NCBI RefSeq assembly: GCF_020164745.1
Contig: NZ_JAIUGV010000003.1
Location: 310,001 to 374,000 of the forward strand
Origin: Mesorhizobium sp. ES1-4
GTDB lineage: Bacteria; Pseudomonadota; Alphaproteobacteria; Rhizobiales; Rhizobiaceae
Length of the DNA stretch: 64,000 bases
Direction: 5' to 3'
Shown here: positions 52,394 to 61,623 of the stretch, piece after piece
Numbering within the stretch: the stretch's first letter is position 1
Layout: each line of letters opens with the position of its first letter
The notes under the pieces: model-generated
The model's database searches: none
Seen by the model: only the letters and a program-made list of their open reading frames with translations
Told to the model about the DNA's origin: nothing
Translations under genes and position numbers: made by a program

Positions 52394-53935
52394 CTAGTTT
52401 GCCGGCTTGCCCACCGCCAGCAGCAGCACGTTTTCCTGGCTGAACTGGTCCTTGTCGAGAATGCCCGAGATCTGGCCCTCATGCATGACGGCGATACGGT
52501 CGGACACACCGATCACCTCCTCCATGTCGCTGGAGATCATCAGCACGGCGACGCCCGCATCCGCCAATGCCCGCATCAGGCCATAAATCTCGGCCTTGGC
52601 GCCGATGTCGATGCCGCGCGTCGGCTCGTCGAGGATCATCACCTTGGGGTTCATGGCCAGCCACTTGCCGAGCACCACCTTCTGCTGGTTGCCACCCGAC
52701 AGCGTGCCGGTGCGCGTCTGCACCGAAGGCGCCTTGATGCCGAGATTTTTCTTCTGCGTCTCGGCGGTCGCCGTTTCGGCGCTTGCCGAAACCAACGAGC
52801 GCTTCGCATGCGCCGGCAAATTGGGCAGCGAGATGTTCTGCGCGATCGACAGGTCGAGCAGGATACCGGTCAGCTTGCGGTCTTCGGGCACGAGAAAAAT
52901 ACCGTGCGCCACGGCATCGGCCGCAGAAGCCAGCGCAAGCGGCCTGCCGTCGAGTTCAAGCGTGCCGCCAAGGCAGCTGTCGATGCCGAAGAAGACGCGC
53001 GCCAGTTCGGTGCGGCCGGAGCCGACGAGGCCGGCAAGGCCGAGGATTTCGCCGTGCTGGACGTCGAGGTCGACCGGCCGGCCGGGATAGGTGGGGGTGC
53101 GGACGGCCTTGGCCGAAAGCGCCACTGCGCCCGGCGCCCGCGCGGCCTCGGAAGCCTTCTCGCGCTCCTTCAGCATGCGGCCGATCATCAGCTTGACCAT
53201 CTGGTCGTGGTTGACGTCGCGCTTGCCCAGCGTGCCGGCCAGCATACCGTCGCGCAGCACGACGACGCGGTCGGCGACGCGCTCGATCTCATGCAGGCGG
53301 TGCGAAATGAAAATGACGCTGATGCCGTCGGCCTTCAGCGCCTTGATGACGTCGAGCAATTTGTCGGTTTCGGCGATCGGCAGGCTCGATGTCGGCTCGT
53401 CGAGGATGACCAGCCTTGCCTTGATCGACAGCGCCTTGGCGATCTCGACCATCTGCTGCTGCGCCAGCGACAGATCGGCGACCTGCGTGTCGGCCGAGAA
53501 ATTGGCGCCGACCCGCTTCAGCAGCGGCGCCACCATTTCGCGCAATTTCGAGCGGTCGACGAGCCGCAGCGGCCCGGCGCGCAGCGGCTCGCGGCCGAAG
53601 AAGATGTTGGCGGCGACGTCGAGGTTGTCGAACAGGTTGAGCTCCTGGTGGACGAAGGCGATGCCGGAACCGAGGCTAGCTTCGACCGTGAGGCCCTTGC
53701 GGGCGGCGCCGTCGACCGTGATGGTGCCGGTATCGGGCGTGGTGACGCCGCCGAGGATCTTCATCAGGGTCGATTTGCCGGCGCCATTCTCGCCGACCAG
53801 GCCGATGACCTCGCCCGGCCTGACCTCCATGGAAAACCCGTCCAGCGCCACGACGCCCGGATAGGTCTTGCGCACGTTCTCGAGGCTGAGGAACGGAGTG
53901 GTCGCCGCGATGGATGTGTCGGAATAATTCATCAT
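52394..53935 (-). CDS. ribose-type sugar ABC ATPase, two nucleotide-binding domains
   Basis: 513 residues. First domain: Walker A GENGAGKST, LSLAQQQMVEIAKAL, Walker B LVILDEPTSSL. Second domain: degenerate GLVGSGRTELAR in place of Walker A, intact LSGGNQQKVVLGKWL and VMILDEPTRGID. This layout is standard for RbsA/MglA-type ATPases. Two adjacent ATGs are possible starts. Contrast with the single-domain ATPase of the inositol importer. Confidence 0.93.
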   Translation of the reverse strand: MMNYSDTSIAATTPFLSLENVRKTYPGVVALDGFSMEVRPGEVIGLVGENGAGKSTLMKILGGVTTPDTGTITVDGAARKGLTVEASLGSGIAFVHQELNLFDNLDVAANIFFGREPLRAGPLRLVDRSKLREMVAPLLKRVGANFSADTQVADLSLAQQQMVEIAKALSIKARLVILDEPTSSLPIAETDKLLDVIKALKADGISVIFISHRLHEIERVADRVVVLRDGMLAGTLGKRDVNHDQMVKLMIGRMLKEREKASEAARAPGAVALSAKAVRTPTYPGRPVDLDVQHGEILGLAGLVGSGRTELARVFFGIDSCLGGTLELDGRPLALASAADAVAHGIFLVPEDRKLTGILLDLSIAQNISLPNLPAHAKRSLVSASAETATAETQKKNLGIKAPSVQTRTGTLSGGNQQKVVLGKWLAMNPKVMILDEPTRGIDIGAKAEIYGLMRALADAGVAVLMISSDMEEVIGVSDRIAVMHEGQISGILDKDQFSQENVLLLAVGKPAN

Positions 53936-54055
53936 GCCTGACAGCAGCCGGTGGGCCGAAGCGGCCCGTTCTGCAGACTGACGGCCCCGGCAGGGTTCGT
54001 CAATGCGAGAGCAGCCGGCTCGACCGAAGTTGAGCCGGCTGACCTGCCTGTGGTC

Positions 54056-55018
54056 TCAGTTTCCAGCCATAGCCTTCAGATTGGCTGCATAGGCGTCGAC
54101 ATCATCCTTGCCGATGATCTTGGTCGGGATGATGATCAGGCCATTGGCCGGAATGCCCGACTTGTCGCCCTTGAGATAGGCGGCCATCAGCTTCATGCCC
54201 TGATAGGCCCATTCGAAGGGCTGCTGCACCACGGTGGCGGCAATGGTGCCTTCCTTGACGCCGCCCAGCGTGATCGGATCGTCATCGAAGCCGACGACGG
54301 TGATCGAGCCAAGCTTGCCGGCATCGCGCAGCGCTTCGTAGATGCGCGGCGTGTTGTAGGAGTAGAAGCCGACCATGCAGGTGACGTCGGGGCTGGCCAC
54401 CAGCGCGTCCTCGACATTTTTCTTGGCGCGCGCCTGGTCGATATCGTCGCCACGCACGTCGACGAGCTCGATCTTGGTGCCGGCGAGGCCGTCCTTCATG
54501 CCCTGGATGCGCTCCTTGGCATTGTCGGCGCCGAGCAGGCCGACGAAGCCGAGGCATTTGCCGCCGTTCGGCATCGCCTTCTTGGCGATTTCGGCCGCCT
54601 GCTTCCCGGCGTCGACATTGGACGAGCCTATATAGGCGACGCGCTTGGTCTGCGGGGCATCGCTGTCGGTGGTGAACAGCGCCGTTTCCGAGGCGATCTT
54701 GTTCAGGCCGTCGGTCGAGGTCTTGGGATCGACGGCCGAGACCATGATGCCCTTGACGCCGGCGGTCACCAGATCGTCCATCAGCCGCTGCTGGATGGCG
54801 ACCGAGGATTGTTCGGGATATTTGAGTTCGAGCGTGTAGTCGGGCAGTTCGGCCTGCGCCTTCTTGACGCCGGCCTCGGCCGCTTTCCAGAAGTCGGAAG
54901 CGCCGTTGACGACGAAGGCCAGCGTCGGCTTGTCGGCGGCGCGCGCGATAGCCGTCGCCGTCAGGCCGATAGCCAGGGCCGCGGCGGCGACGGATGCATT
55001 GCGTATCAAGGATTTCAT
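54056..55018 (-). CDS. ribose-type sugar ABC substrate-binding protein
   Basis: 320 residues with a signal peptide (VAAAALAIGLTATAIARA). Periplasmic-binding fold of the ribose/allose group: LAFVVNGASDFWKAAEAGV, GIMVSAVDPKTS, YIGSSNVDAGKQAAEI and VVGFDDDPITLGGV. I use the ATG preceded by CGGGAGGTTGAAC; a TTG two codons upstream lies inside that site. First gene of the operon; the substrate is unknown and no catabolic gene is linked. Confidence 0.9.
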   Translation of the reverse strand: MKSLIRNASVAAAALAIGLTATAIARAADKPTLAFVVNGASDFWKAAEAGVKKAQAELPDYTLELKYPEQSSVAIQQRLMDDLVTAGVKGIMVSAVDPKTSTDGLNKIASETALFTTDSDAPQTKRVAYIGSSNVDAGKQAAEIAKKAMPNGGKCLGFVGLLGADNAKERIQGMKDGLAGTKIELVDVRGDDIDQARAKKNVEDALVASPDVTCMVGFYSYNTPRIYEALRDAGKLGSITVVGFDDDPITLGGVKEGTIAATVVQQPFEWAYQGMKLMAAYLKGDKSGIPANGLIIIPTKIIGKDDVDAYAANLKAMAGN

Positions 55019-55064
55019 GTTCAACCTCCCGTTTTGGCCCAGCCGTCGGGCTGACCCGTCTTGA

Positions 55065-55131
55065 TCACTAGATTGTCTTGCTCACTAGATTGTCTTGCTC
55101 ACTTAGAATTGCCTTGCTCACCTGAATTGCC
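55065..55131. repeat. tandem 17-bp repeat in the importer leader
   Basis: TCACTAGATTGTCTTGC occurs twice back to back (55065-55081, 55082-55098), then a diverged 19-base copy TCACTTAGAATTGCCTTGC and a partial TCACCTGAATTGCC. The array starts 46 bases upstream of the binding-protein start, in the divergent promoter region with lacI. It may be a multi-site regulator target or simple slippage. Confidence 0.75.
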
Positions 55132-55659
55132 GTTCGCGGCTTGGACGCCCCTCCTCCTCAAGGGCTCCCGGCACAGAAAGGAATGGCGTCGTTTCCAGCC
55201 GCGGCCACGGACTTTAGACAACCATTCTTCGTTCGTAAATAGTCCGATTTGTCTGACATATCACATAGCCGGGACATGGGGTCCGCGAGGCAAATATCCG
55301 CTCTCCATCGGACCATTCACAGACCCTCCCACCGCAACCGGACCCGACCGGCGCCGGATGCGATGGATTGACGGTACAGCGCATTTTTGTATTAGTAAAC
55401 ACTATTAGCAAAGGAGCGCTGTCGCGGCACGCGGGTGTCACCTCCGAACAGATCCGCCGATGCAGGTCCCTCCGCCCCATCCAGACGGGACCGTGCGATC
55501 TCGGGATTCTTGAGAGACCCAAACCGACAAAGCATGGATCGCAAGCATGATAATAGTTATAAACGAACTCGATGTGCCCGCGAACCGGCGGCATCACGCC
55601 ATCTTGTCGGTCGGCCAAGCCATCGCTAGACAGGCTGGGGATCGGGGGATATCTGCCGC
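55132..55659. other. long divergent intergenic region, no gene seen
   Basis: Between the tandem repeat and the LacI gene there are over 500 bases without a believable coding frame. AT-rich patches around 55385-55410 and 55545-55565 look like promoter or operator DNA. Short frames that cross it have no family features or ribosome sites. Confidence 0.6.
55393..55404. promoter_or_regulatory. candidate LacI operator
   Basis: TAGT-AAAC-ACTA has perfect 4-bp arms inside the AT-rich run ATTAGTAAACACTATTAG. It lies in the divergent region between the sugar importer and its LacI gene. Short, so tentative. Confidence 0.35.
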
Positions 55660-56793
55660 ATGAGCCAGACGACGGATCCGGCCATCGCAACCGCGAAGCG
55701 CCGCAAGGCGCCGGCAAAGCCGAAGGGCCGCGTCACCATGACCGACATTGCGCGCGCCGCCGGCTGCTCGCAGGCGACGGTTTCGTTCGTGCTCAACAAC
55801 ACCCCTGGCATCCGCCTTTCGCGGCAGACCCGCGAGCGGGTGATCGAAGCGGCGCGTGCGCTCGGCTACAGCGCCCCCGCCTTCTCGGCGTTGAAGCAGC
55901 CGGTTGCAGCTTTCGAGGGGGCCTTCGATGGGCCCGCCTTCGACGGACTTGACGGCGTGATCGGCTTTGCCGTCGACCAGCTCGCCACCAGCCCGGAGGC
56001 GGTCGTCGCCATTGAGGGCGCGCGCCAGGCATCGTGGAACGCCGGCAACGTGCTTCTGGTGGCTCAGACCATGGGCGACGCCGTGATGGAGCCGCGTGCC
56101 ATCGCCGCCCTCACCAAGCGCGGCATCTCGGCGCTGATCTACATGACCATCTTCACCCGCGAGATCACGGCGCCCGACTTCCTCTACGGCCTCGACATCC
56201 CGGTCATCCTGCTCAACTGCTACACGTCGGACTATGCCTTTCCCGCCGTGGTGCCTTCCGAGATCGCCGGCGGCCAGAGTTCGACGCGGCACCTGATAAG
56301 CCACGGCCACCGCCGCATCGCCACCATCACCGGCGAACCCTGGATGCAGGCCGCGCAAGACCGCCTGAAAGGCTACCGCCGCGCGCTCGCCACCGCCGAC
56401 ATCCCCTTCGACCCCGAACTGGTGGTCGAGGGCGACTGGTCGGCGAGCGCCGGCTACGCCGCGACGGTCAAGCTGCTGGCTTTGAAGGACCGCCCGACCG
56501 CCATCTTCTGCCAGAACGACCGCACCGCCATCGGCTGCTACGAAGCGCTGAAGGAAGCCGGCCTGCACATCCCCGCCGACATTTCCGTCGTCGGCTACGA
56601 CGACGAGGAAATCGCCCGGCACCTGTTCCCGCCGTTGACCACCTCGATCCTGCCGCACATGGCGATGGGCCAGTGGGCGATCGAGCAGCTCGAGGCGCCG
56701 GCGGCGGTGGGACGCGGGCGCTATCCGATCACCAAGCTGGAGTGCCCGCTGGTGGAAAGGGAGAGCGTGGCGACGTTCAAGGGCGTCGCATAG
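55660..56793 (+). CDS. LacI-family regulator of the ribose-type importer
   Basis: 377 residues. A basic leader (KRRKAPAKPKGR) precedes the HTH MTDIARAAGCSQATVSFVLNNTPGIRLS, and the sensor domain runs from about residue 100 (GVIGFAVDQLATSPEAV; GEPWMQAAQDRLKGYRRAL; VVGYDDEEIARHLFPPLTT). A different subgroup from the two moc-type LacI proteins. Divergent from the sugar importer, its probable target. Confidence 0.9.
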   Translation: MSQTTDPAIATAKRRKAPAKPKGRVTMTDIARAAGCSQATVSFVLNNTPGIRLSRQTRERVIEAARALGYSAPAFSALKQPVAAFEGAFDGPAFDGLDGVIGFAVDQLATSPEAVVAIEGARQASWNAGNVLLVAQTMGDAVMEPRAIAALTKRGISALIYMTIFTREITAPDFLYGLDIPVILLNCYTSDYAFPAVVPSEIAGGQSSTRHLISHGHRRIATITGEPWMQAAQDRLKGYRRALATADIPFDPELVVEGDWSASAGYAATVKLLALKDRPTAIFCQNDRTAIGCYEALKEAGLHIPADISVVGYDDEEIARHLFPPLTTSILPHMAMGQWAIEQLEAPAAVGRGRYPITKLECPLVERESVATFKGVA

Positions 56794-56917
56794 AGACGGG
56801 CAGAACTGCCGGTCGGCCTTCTTGACCCGCCCCGGATGCCGGCATTCACCGTGCTCCCGCGTCTTGGCTTCATCCCGATTGAGGTCTAGCCTGCGCCGAC
56901 AGCCAAGGGAGGGGCAT

Positions 56918-57718
56918 ATGACGTCGAGTTTCACCGTTCATGATGCGTCCGGATATGAGCAACTCATGGGCCGATGGAGCCGAAAGCTCGCGCCCAAGTT
57001 CATAGACTTCGCCGGGCTCGGACCCGGCGAAAGAATACTCGACGTCGGCTGCGGCACCGGCAGCCTGACGTTCGAGCTGGCGAAATCCGCCGAACTCGCG
57101 GCGATCGCGGCGGTCGACTTTTCGGCAGTTTTCGTCGAGGCGGCAAAGCGGCGCAATACCGATCCGCGCATCGACATCAAACAGGCGGACGCCACGGCGT
57201 TGCCGTTCGCCGATGATGCGTTCGACCGCACGCTGGCCATGCTGGTGCTTCACTTCGTGCCGGAGGCTGGCAAAGCGGTTGCCGAAATGCGCCGCGTCAC
57301 GCGACCGGGCGGCGTGGTCGCGGCCGTGGTGTGGGACCATCTCGGCGGCATGACTGCCATGCGCATGATGATCGACACGGTGGCGGCACTCAGCGAAGGC
57401 GGGCGCCAGATGCGCAGCCGCTATTGCTTCCAGCCGATGACGCAGCCTGGCGAAATGAAGCGGACTTTCGTGGACCAGGGGCTGGCCGATGTCACCGAAA
57501 CCGAGCTGATGATCCGCATGGAGTACCAGGATTTCGCTGACTATTGGGCGCCGATATCAGCCGGCGAGGGCTCGCTCGGCAAATACATGACCACGCTGGG
57601 CCCGGCCGAGCGCGAGCGCACCGAGGCTGCCGTCCGCGATGCCTACGAGGCCGGGCGACCGGACGGACCGAGGTCGTTCGCCAATGTGGCCCGGGCGTGC
57701 AGGGGCGTGGTGCCCTGA
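56918..57718 (+). CDS. SAM-dependent class I methyltransferase
   Basis: 266 residues. Methyltransf_11 fold: motif I ILDVGCGTGSLTFEL (about residue 40), ALPFADDAFDRTLAMLVLHF as motifs II/III, and RRVTRPGGVVAAVVWDHLGG. UbiE/YcgJ-like small-molecule methylase; substrate unknown. It starts at the ATG after AAGGGAGGGGCAT; the frame extends 32 codons upstream without family sequence. Stands alone. Confidence 0.88.
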   Translation: MTSSFTVHDASGYEQLMGRWSRKLAPKFIDFAGLGPGERILDVGCGTGSLTFELAKSAELAAIAAVDFSAVFVEAAKRRNTDPRIDIKQADATALPFADDAFDRTLAMLVLHFVPEAGKAVAEMRRVTRPGGVVAAVVWDHLGGMTAMRMMIDTVAALSEGGRQMRSRYCFQPMTQPGEMKRTFVDQGLADVTETELMIRMEYQDFADYWAPISAGEGSLGKYMTTLGPAERERTEAAVRDAYEAGRPDGPRSFANVARACRGVVP

Positions 57719-57752
57719 CCGCGCATCCGGCGAAGCACCTTTAAAACTGCGG

Positions 57753-58238
57753 TCAGGCCGGCCGTGCAACCAGATCGGCATAGCGCCGCAGGTAGAGCGG
57801 CCAGCCCTGATCGCCGCCGACGGCACCGCGGACGCCTTCCCAGCCCTGGCCATGGCGCTCCAGGTTCCGGTGCTCGATCTCGACGCGGGTGCGCTGCGCC
57901 GTTTCGGCGGTGAACCGCACCTCCCACTCGCTGGTCTTGGCCGGGTCGTTCTCGATGCGCCATTGCGGGCTGATGTCCCAGCTCAGAAGCACACGGTTGG
58001 GCGGCTCATAGGCCAGCACGCGTGCCCAGCGGCACTCGCTGCCGTCGACGCCACGGTCATAAACGTGGCCGCCGACCCGAGGCTCGAACACCGTCTCGGC
58101 GATTTGGGCTACAAGCAGATTGTGCTCGGGCGGTTTGAAACTTCCGAAATCCTCAGTGAAAACCTTGAAAGCGCGCTCGATCGGCACCTCGACCACGACG
58201 AACTGTTTCACGGAGGCGATGGGGACTTGGGTGTTCAT
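57753..58238 (-). CDS. SRPBCC/AHSA1-type protein
   Basis: 161 residues of the START-like AHSA1 family: QFVVVEVPIERAFKVFTEDFGSF, EPRVGGHVYDRGVDGSECRWARVLAYEPPNRVLLSWDI, TRVEIEHRNLERHG. Such proteins bind hydrophobic ligands or assist Hsp90; bacterial ones are often paired with ArsR regulators, as here with a two-base gap. Function unknown. Confidence 0.87.
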   Translation of the reverse strand: MNTQVPIASVKQFVVVEVPIERAFKVFTEDFGSFKPPEHNLLVAQIAETVFEPRVGGHVYDRGVDGSECRWARVLAYEPPNRVLLSWDISPQWRIENDPAKTSEWEVRFTAETAQRTRVEIEHRNLERHGQGWEGVRGAVGGDQGWPLYLRRYADLVARPA

Positions 58239-58240
58239 GG

Positions 58241-58552
58241 TTACTCCTCTGGTGGGGTCTCGACGGCCAGCTTGTAGGCCGCGAGCGTCTTGCTCCAGAA
58301 CCGGTCAAGCCAGGCGCGCATCTGGCCAAGCCCGTGCGGATCGATGTGGTAGACGTTGCTGGCGCCCTTGGGCTCCGCGCGCACCAGCCGCGAATCCCGA
58401 AGCACCTTCAGATGCTGCGACACCGCGGACTGCGAGACGCTGACCTGCCGCGTGACCTCCGCCACCGAGCGCGGCCGCTCCGCGATCAACTCAAAAATCC
58501 GCCTTCGGGTCGGATCGCCCAAGGCGGCAAGCTGTGCGCTATCAACAGTCAT
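58241..58552 (-). CDS. ArsR-family regulator
   Basis: 103 residues. Winged helix with ALGDPTRRRIFELIAERPRSVAEV, the recognition helix VSQSAVSQHLKVLRDSRLV and a C-terminal dimer helix. No metal-binding ELCVCDL motif is visible, so it is of the non-metal group usually found beside SRPBCC genes. It likely controls its own two-gene operon. Confidence 0.9.
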   Translation of the reverse strand: MTVDSAQLAALGDPTRRRIFELIAERPRSVAEVTRQVSVSQSAVSQHLKVLRDSRLVRAEPKGASNVYHIDPHGLGQMRAWLDRFWSKTLAAYKLAVETPPEE

Positions 58553-58708
58553 GACTTATGATTAGTGCAGACTGATTATTGAGTCAAGCGGAGGCGGCGC
58601 CTGATCTGGTGGCGAGGAAAGAATCTCCCGAGAGCGAGATCACACTTCATTCTGCTTGGAAGGAACTACGCCAGAGGGTCGAAATCCATTCAAGCTTAAG
58701 GGCCGCGT

Positions 58709-59473
58709 CTATCCCTTGCGTTCCTCAAGGCTGTTGCCGCCATCGACCACCAGCAAGGCGCCGTTGATGTAGCTGGCGCTTTCGGAGGCCAGAAACACGA
58801 CCGCCGCCGCGACCTCATCCGGCCGGCCGGCGCGGCCCGGCGGCGCATGCCGGGCCGCGACCCGCTCCGCCTCGCTCGACGCGCCTGTCTCGATCCAGCC
58901 AGGCGCAACGGCATTGGCGGTGACCCCATGGCGCGCCACTTCCAGCGCCAAGGTACGGGTCAGGCCCACCATCCCGGCCTTCGCCGCGGAATAGGCGGCG
59001 GTGCCCTGGTAGGAGACCAGCGGCCCGGTCACCGATGCGACATTGACGATGCGCCCATACCCCGTTTCGACCATCGCCGGCAGAAACGCCCTGGTGACGA
59101 GAAACGCGGTCTTCAGGCTGGTCTCGATGCCCTGGTCCCATTCGGCCTCGCTCATCGTCAGGAACGTCTTGCCGACGGAGGGCGAGGCCAGCGATCCCAT
59201 GCCGGCATTGTTGACCAGGATATCGATAGCGCCGACCTCGGCCCGCAGCCGCTCCACCTCCGCTGCAACGGTGAGATCGGCGACAGCGGCCATGGCGTCG
59301 ATGCGCTCGCCGCGAAGCTCGCCGGCACGATCCAGCACCCGCGCACTGGCGCCGGTCAGGAAAACAGCATGCCCGGCCTGGCCAAACTGGCGGGCAATGG
59401 CAAAGCCGATGCCGTCAGAAGCGCCGGCGCCGGTGATCAGGACACGCCTGGTTTTGCTGATGGTTGTTGCCAA
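58709..59473 (-). CDS. short-chain dehydrogenase/reductase (FabG-like)
   Basis: 254 residues from a TTG start (LATTISKTRRVLITG) with GGAG a few bases upstream; 19 further codons are open but unlike the family. TGAGASDGIGFAIA binds the cofactor, NNAGMGSLA follows, and the active site is YSAAKAGMVGLTRTLA. INGALLVVDGGNSLEERKG is the normal end. Classical SDR of 3-oxoacyl-ACP reductase type; substrate unknown. No linked partner gene. Confidence 0.87.
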   Translation of the reverse strand: MATTISKTRRVLITGAGASDGIGFAIARQFGQAGHAVFLTGASARVLDRAGELRGERIDAMAAVADLTVAAEVERLRAEVGAIDILVNNAGMGSLASPSVGKTFLTMSEAEWDQGIETSLKTAFLVTRAFLPAMVETGYGRIVNVASVTGPLVSYQGTAAYSAAKAGMVGLTRTLALEVARHGVTANAVAPGWIETGASSEAERVAARHAPPGRAGRPDEVAAAVVFLASESASYINGALLVVDGGNSLEERKG

Positions 59474-59775
59474 ATCAGGCTCCAAAATACGTTCGGGCGG
59501 AAAGTGTTGCCCATGTCTCCGGCAAACCATAACCTATGTGCCCAGAACGGACCATTGGATGAGCGACCCGAGACATAGGTGGCGATTTGTACCGGACACT
59601 GGAGTGCGCCCCTCGGAAGATTCTGAAATGGGAAGGTTAGAAGAGTCAACTCACCACGCTTACCGAGTGCACACGGGCCGCGCCTGACAGCACGCTCGAT
59701 CACGCCAAAATCAATTGCGGAATTCACACGCCTGTCGCACTGTCCGGGTTTCGTAGCTTTCGAGGAGGAAAGGCT
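59474..59775. other. intergenic stretch without recognisable features
   Basis: About 300 bases between the SDR and a small plus-strand gene. I find no coding frame, palindrome or repeat that I can support, apart from the strong ribosome site of the next gene at its right edge. Confidence 0.5.
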
Positions 59776-60048
59776 ATGTTGTACCCTGGTCAGTGCTTGG
59801 GGCCGTGCGAGATCGATATGCTCTCTCGCGTGTGCCGCATTGTATGCAACGAGAACGGCACACCCCTTGAATCGCAGCAGGCCCAGCGCATCGCGTCCCA
59901 CCTGCTTAAGCTGTTTATGAACGGCCTGATAACCGAGGAGGAACTGCTGGACGCCGAGAGGAACCGGGCCGGAGGGCTAAAGCAGCCGCTCCAGCATCAG
60001 CTTCCGCCCCAGAACGTTGTGGCCGACAGCCAGTTGCACGTCGGCTAG
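59776..60048 (+). CDS. small Cys-containing hypothetical protein
   Basis: 90 residues. A very strong ribosome site (CGAGGAGGAAAGGCT) supports translation. The first 67 residues look like a real soluble helical protein with four cysteines (CLGPCEIDMLSRVCRIVCNE) and a helical end GLITEEELLDAERN. The last 20 residues overlap a decayed minus-strand frame and may be a fused tail. Family not recognised. Confidence 0.55.
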   Translation: MLYPGQCLGPCEIDMLSRVCRIVCNENGTPLESQQAQRIASHLLKLFMNGLITEEELLDAERNRAGGLKQPLQHQLPPQNVVADSQLHVG

Positions 60049-60283
60049 GAAGTTGCCCAGCTCCCCGGCCGGTGCCTTGGCGGGCACCGCGGCACCACCG
60101 CGCCGCCTTCTGAATGACCCACAGTGGGAAGGCTGAGCAGACGTCCATCCAGACCTTGAGGTTGAGCGCTGCCTAGCTCTCGCTCGACCGGGTGCGGAAC
60201 TTGAGCTCCGACATCGCCACCTCAATTGCCTCGTTCAGGAGCAGTGGCTGTGAACTGGCTGGCTTCAACGTCTGCTCCAGCAT
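59977..60283 (-). pseudogene. possible decayed gene fragment
   Basis: Reading leftward from an ATG at 60283, a protein-like frame (EQTLKPASSQPLLLNEAIEV then AMSELKFRTRS) runs into a TAG, continues in the same frame (AALNLKVWMDVCSAFPLW), then appears to shift to a frame ending GRKLMLERLL. One in-frame stop and one shift fit a broken gene, but the family is unknown and chance cannot be excluded. Confidence 0.3.
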
Positions 60284-60507
60284 TCACAAACTCTGCTCAA
60301 TTGCTTTGCCTCCGTCTGTGAAAGGGCAGGCGTCGGTATCCCGGGACTGATCCGAACCTTCCGCGGAGTCCGCCAGCTAGCAGCCTTGGCCACAGCAGCT
60401 CTTCTGTTTGAGATTCAAACCAGACTGACCGCTCCCGGCCCCGCTTCAGGCAAAGTTTGCCTAGTCAGCTTTGGCCGCAATGTCGGCCCTCGCGGCAGCC
60501 CCCCTAC
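60284..60507. other. intergenic stretch without recognisable features
   Basis: No coding frame with family features or a ribosome site. Together with the fragment to its left it makes a region of about 0.5 kb that looks like old insertion or deletion debris downstream of the LacI gene. Confidence 0.4.
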
Positions 60508-60541
60508 CACGCCCGAAAGCGGCCATTCAAATTCGGGCGTG
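60508..60541 (-). terminator. hairpin downstream of the second moc-type LacI gene
   Basis: CACGCCCGAA and TTCGGGCGTG form a perfect 10-bp stem with a 14-base loop, 30 bases past the LacI stop on the minus strand. It has no T-tract, so it may stabilise the message end rather than terminate by itself. Confidence 0.5.
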
Positions 60542-60570
60542 CGAAGTACCCAGCATCTGAAAATCTCGTC

Positions 60571-61605
60571 TTAAATGTTCTCCGGCGTAACGATTTCGAA
60601 CGGTATGGACCGCTGAAGGGTTGCGAGCGGTGCCTGCGGTCCGCTGACATCGATCATCGTCTGCACGAGAAGGGCGGAAGTCGCCTCGAGCGGATGGCAG
60701 AGCGCCGCGGTGATCAGCCCTTCGGACAATCCCTTCCGGGTCTCCGGGCCAATATCGCGGCACACCACCTTGATCCCCGCTCGCCTCTCGGCAGACACTT
60801 CCCTTAAGGCACGGAGCACGCCTGTGATGCCACCGCCCACGATCAGAATCCCCACGAGATCATCCGTCGTCGCCAGCAACTCAGCCACCATTCGGTAGGC
60901 CTCGCTCGACTCCTCATGGGTAGGGCGGCTCTCCTCGACTGTGAGACGAGGCGCGTGCTCGCGCAGATAGGAACGGAAGCTGGCGTCGGACACATCCTGG
61001 CATTGATACCGATGATTGCCGATGAAAACCGCAATGCGGCCTGGGCCTTGGGTGGTTTGCGTGATTAGGAAGGCCGCGGTCCGCCCCAGCTTCCAATTGT
61101 CAGTGCCCACATAAGCCGCCCTTTCCGGTGCGGATTGATCCGTGATGTATGAGATGACCGGCTTTCCCATCTCCTTCAGGGCACGGATGGCCTGACCAAC
61201 GATTGGGTGATCGGCCGCGACGACCGCGACAGCGTCGCATTCCTCGCCGAGCGCGATAAGACGGTTAGAAATAGTCTCCGGCGTCAAAATATCGACGAAG
61301 TCGACGACAGGGTCGATGACCTCGTCCCGACGCTCGCGACAGGCAGCGACGATCTTCTTGCCGAACAGCTGGTAGAGGTCACGGGTCGACTGCTGGAGCA
61401 GGAAACCCAATCGGTAATGCGGCGATATCTTGCGGGCCCGATCGTCGATCGCCCCGACGCCGTAAAACCCGATTTCCTCCGCCGCGCTCTGCACGCGTTG
61501 AACCGTCTTCGGCCGCACCGAGACGGTGCCGCCCAAAATTCTGTTCACCGTCGCCACCGATACGCCTGCCGCAGTAGCGAGATCGTGGATTGTCGGCCGC
61601 TTCAT
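60571..61605 (-). CDS. LacI-family regulator, moc-linked subgroup
   Basis: 344 residues from the ATG giving MKRPTIHDLA; a GTG two codons upstream is possible. HTH RPTIHDLATAAGVSVATVNRILGG, sensor domain with YRLGFLL, YVGTDNWKLGRTAAFLI and ILIVGGGITGVLRAL, ending SIPFEIVTPENI. Layout and C-terminus match the LacI protein beside mocDEF. Divergent from a di-iron hydroxylase gene and a sugar-binding protein gene, which it probably controls. Confidence 0.88.
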   Translation of the reverse strand: MKRPTIHDLATAAGVSVATVNRILGGTVSVRPKTVQRVQSAAEEIGFYGVGAIDDRARKISPHYRLGFLLQQSTRDLYQLFGKKIVAACRERRDEVIDPVVDFVDILTPETISNRLIALGEECDAVAVVAADHPIVGQAIRALKEMGKPVISYITDQSAPERAAYVGTDNWKLGRTAAFLITQTTQGPGRIAVFIGNHRYQCQDVSDASFRSYLREHAPRLTVEESRPTHEESSEAYRMVAELLATTDDLVGILIVGGGITGVLRALREVSAERRAGIKVVCRDIGPETRKGLSEGLITAALCHPLEATSALLVQTMIDVSGPQAPLATLQRSIPFEIVTPENI

Positions 61606-61623
61606 GAACACCCATTCCTTGGC

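Noticed and set aside
51992..53941. 649-codon open frame opposite the double-domain sugar ATPase gene
   Set aside because: Antisense shadow; all ABC motifs are on the other strand.
55065..55131. CRISPR array
   Set aside because: Direct repeats are back to back with no spacers and no cas genes nearby.
60386..60574. Short plus-strand open frame near 60.4 kb
   Set aside because: Contains the LacI-distal hairpin, has no ribosome site and no protein-like pattern.
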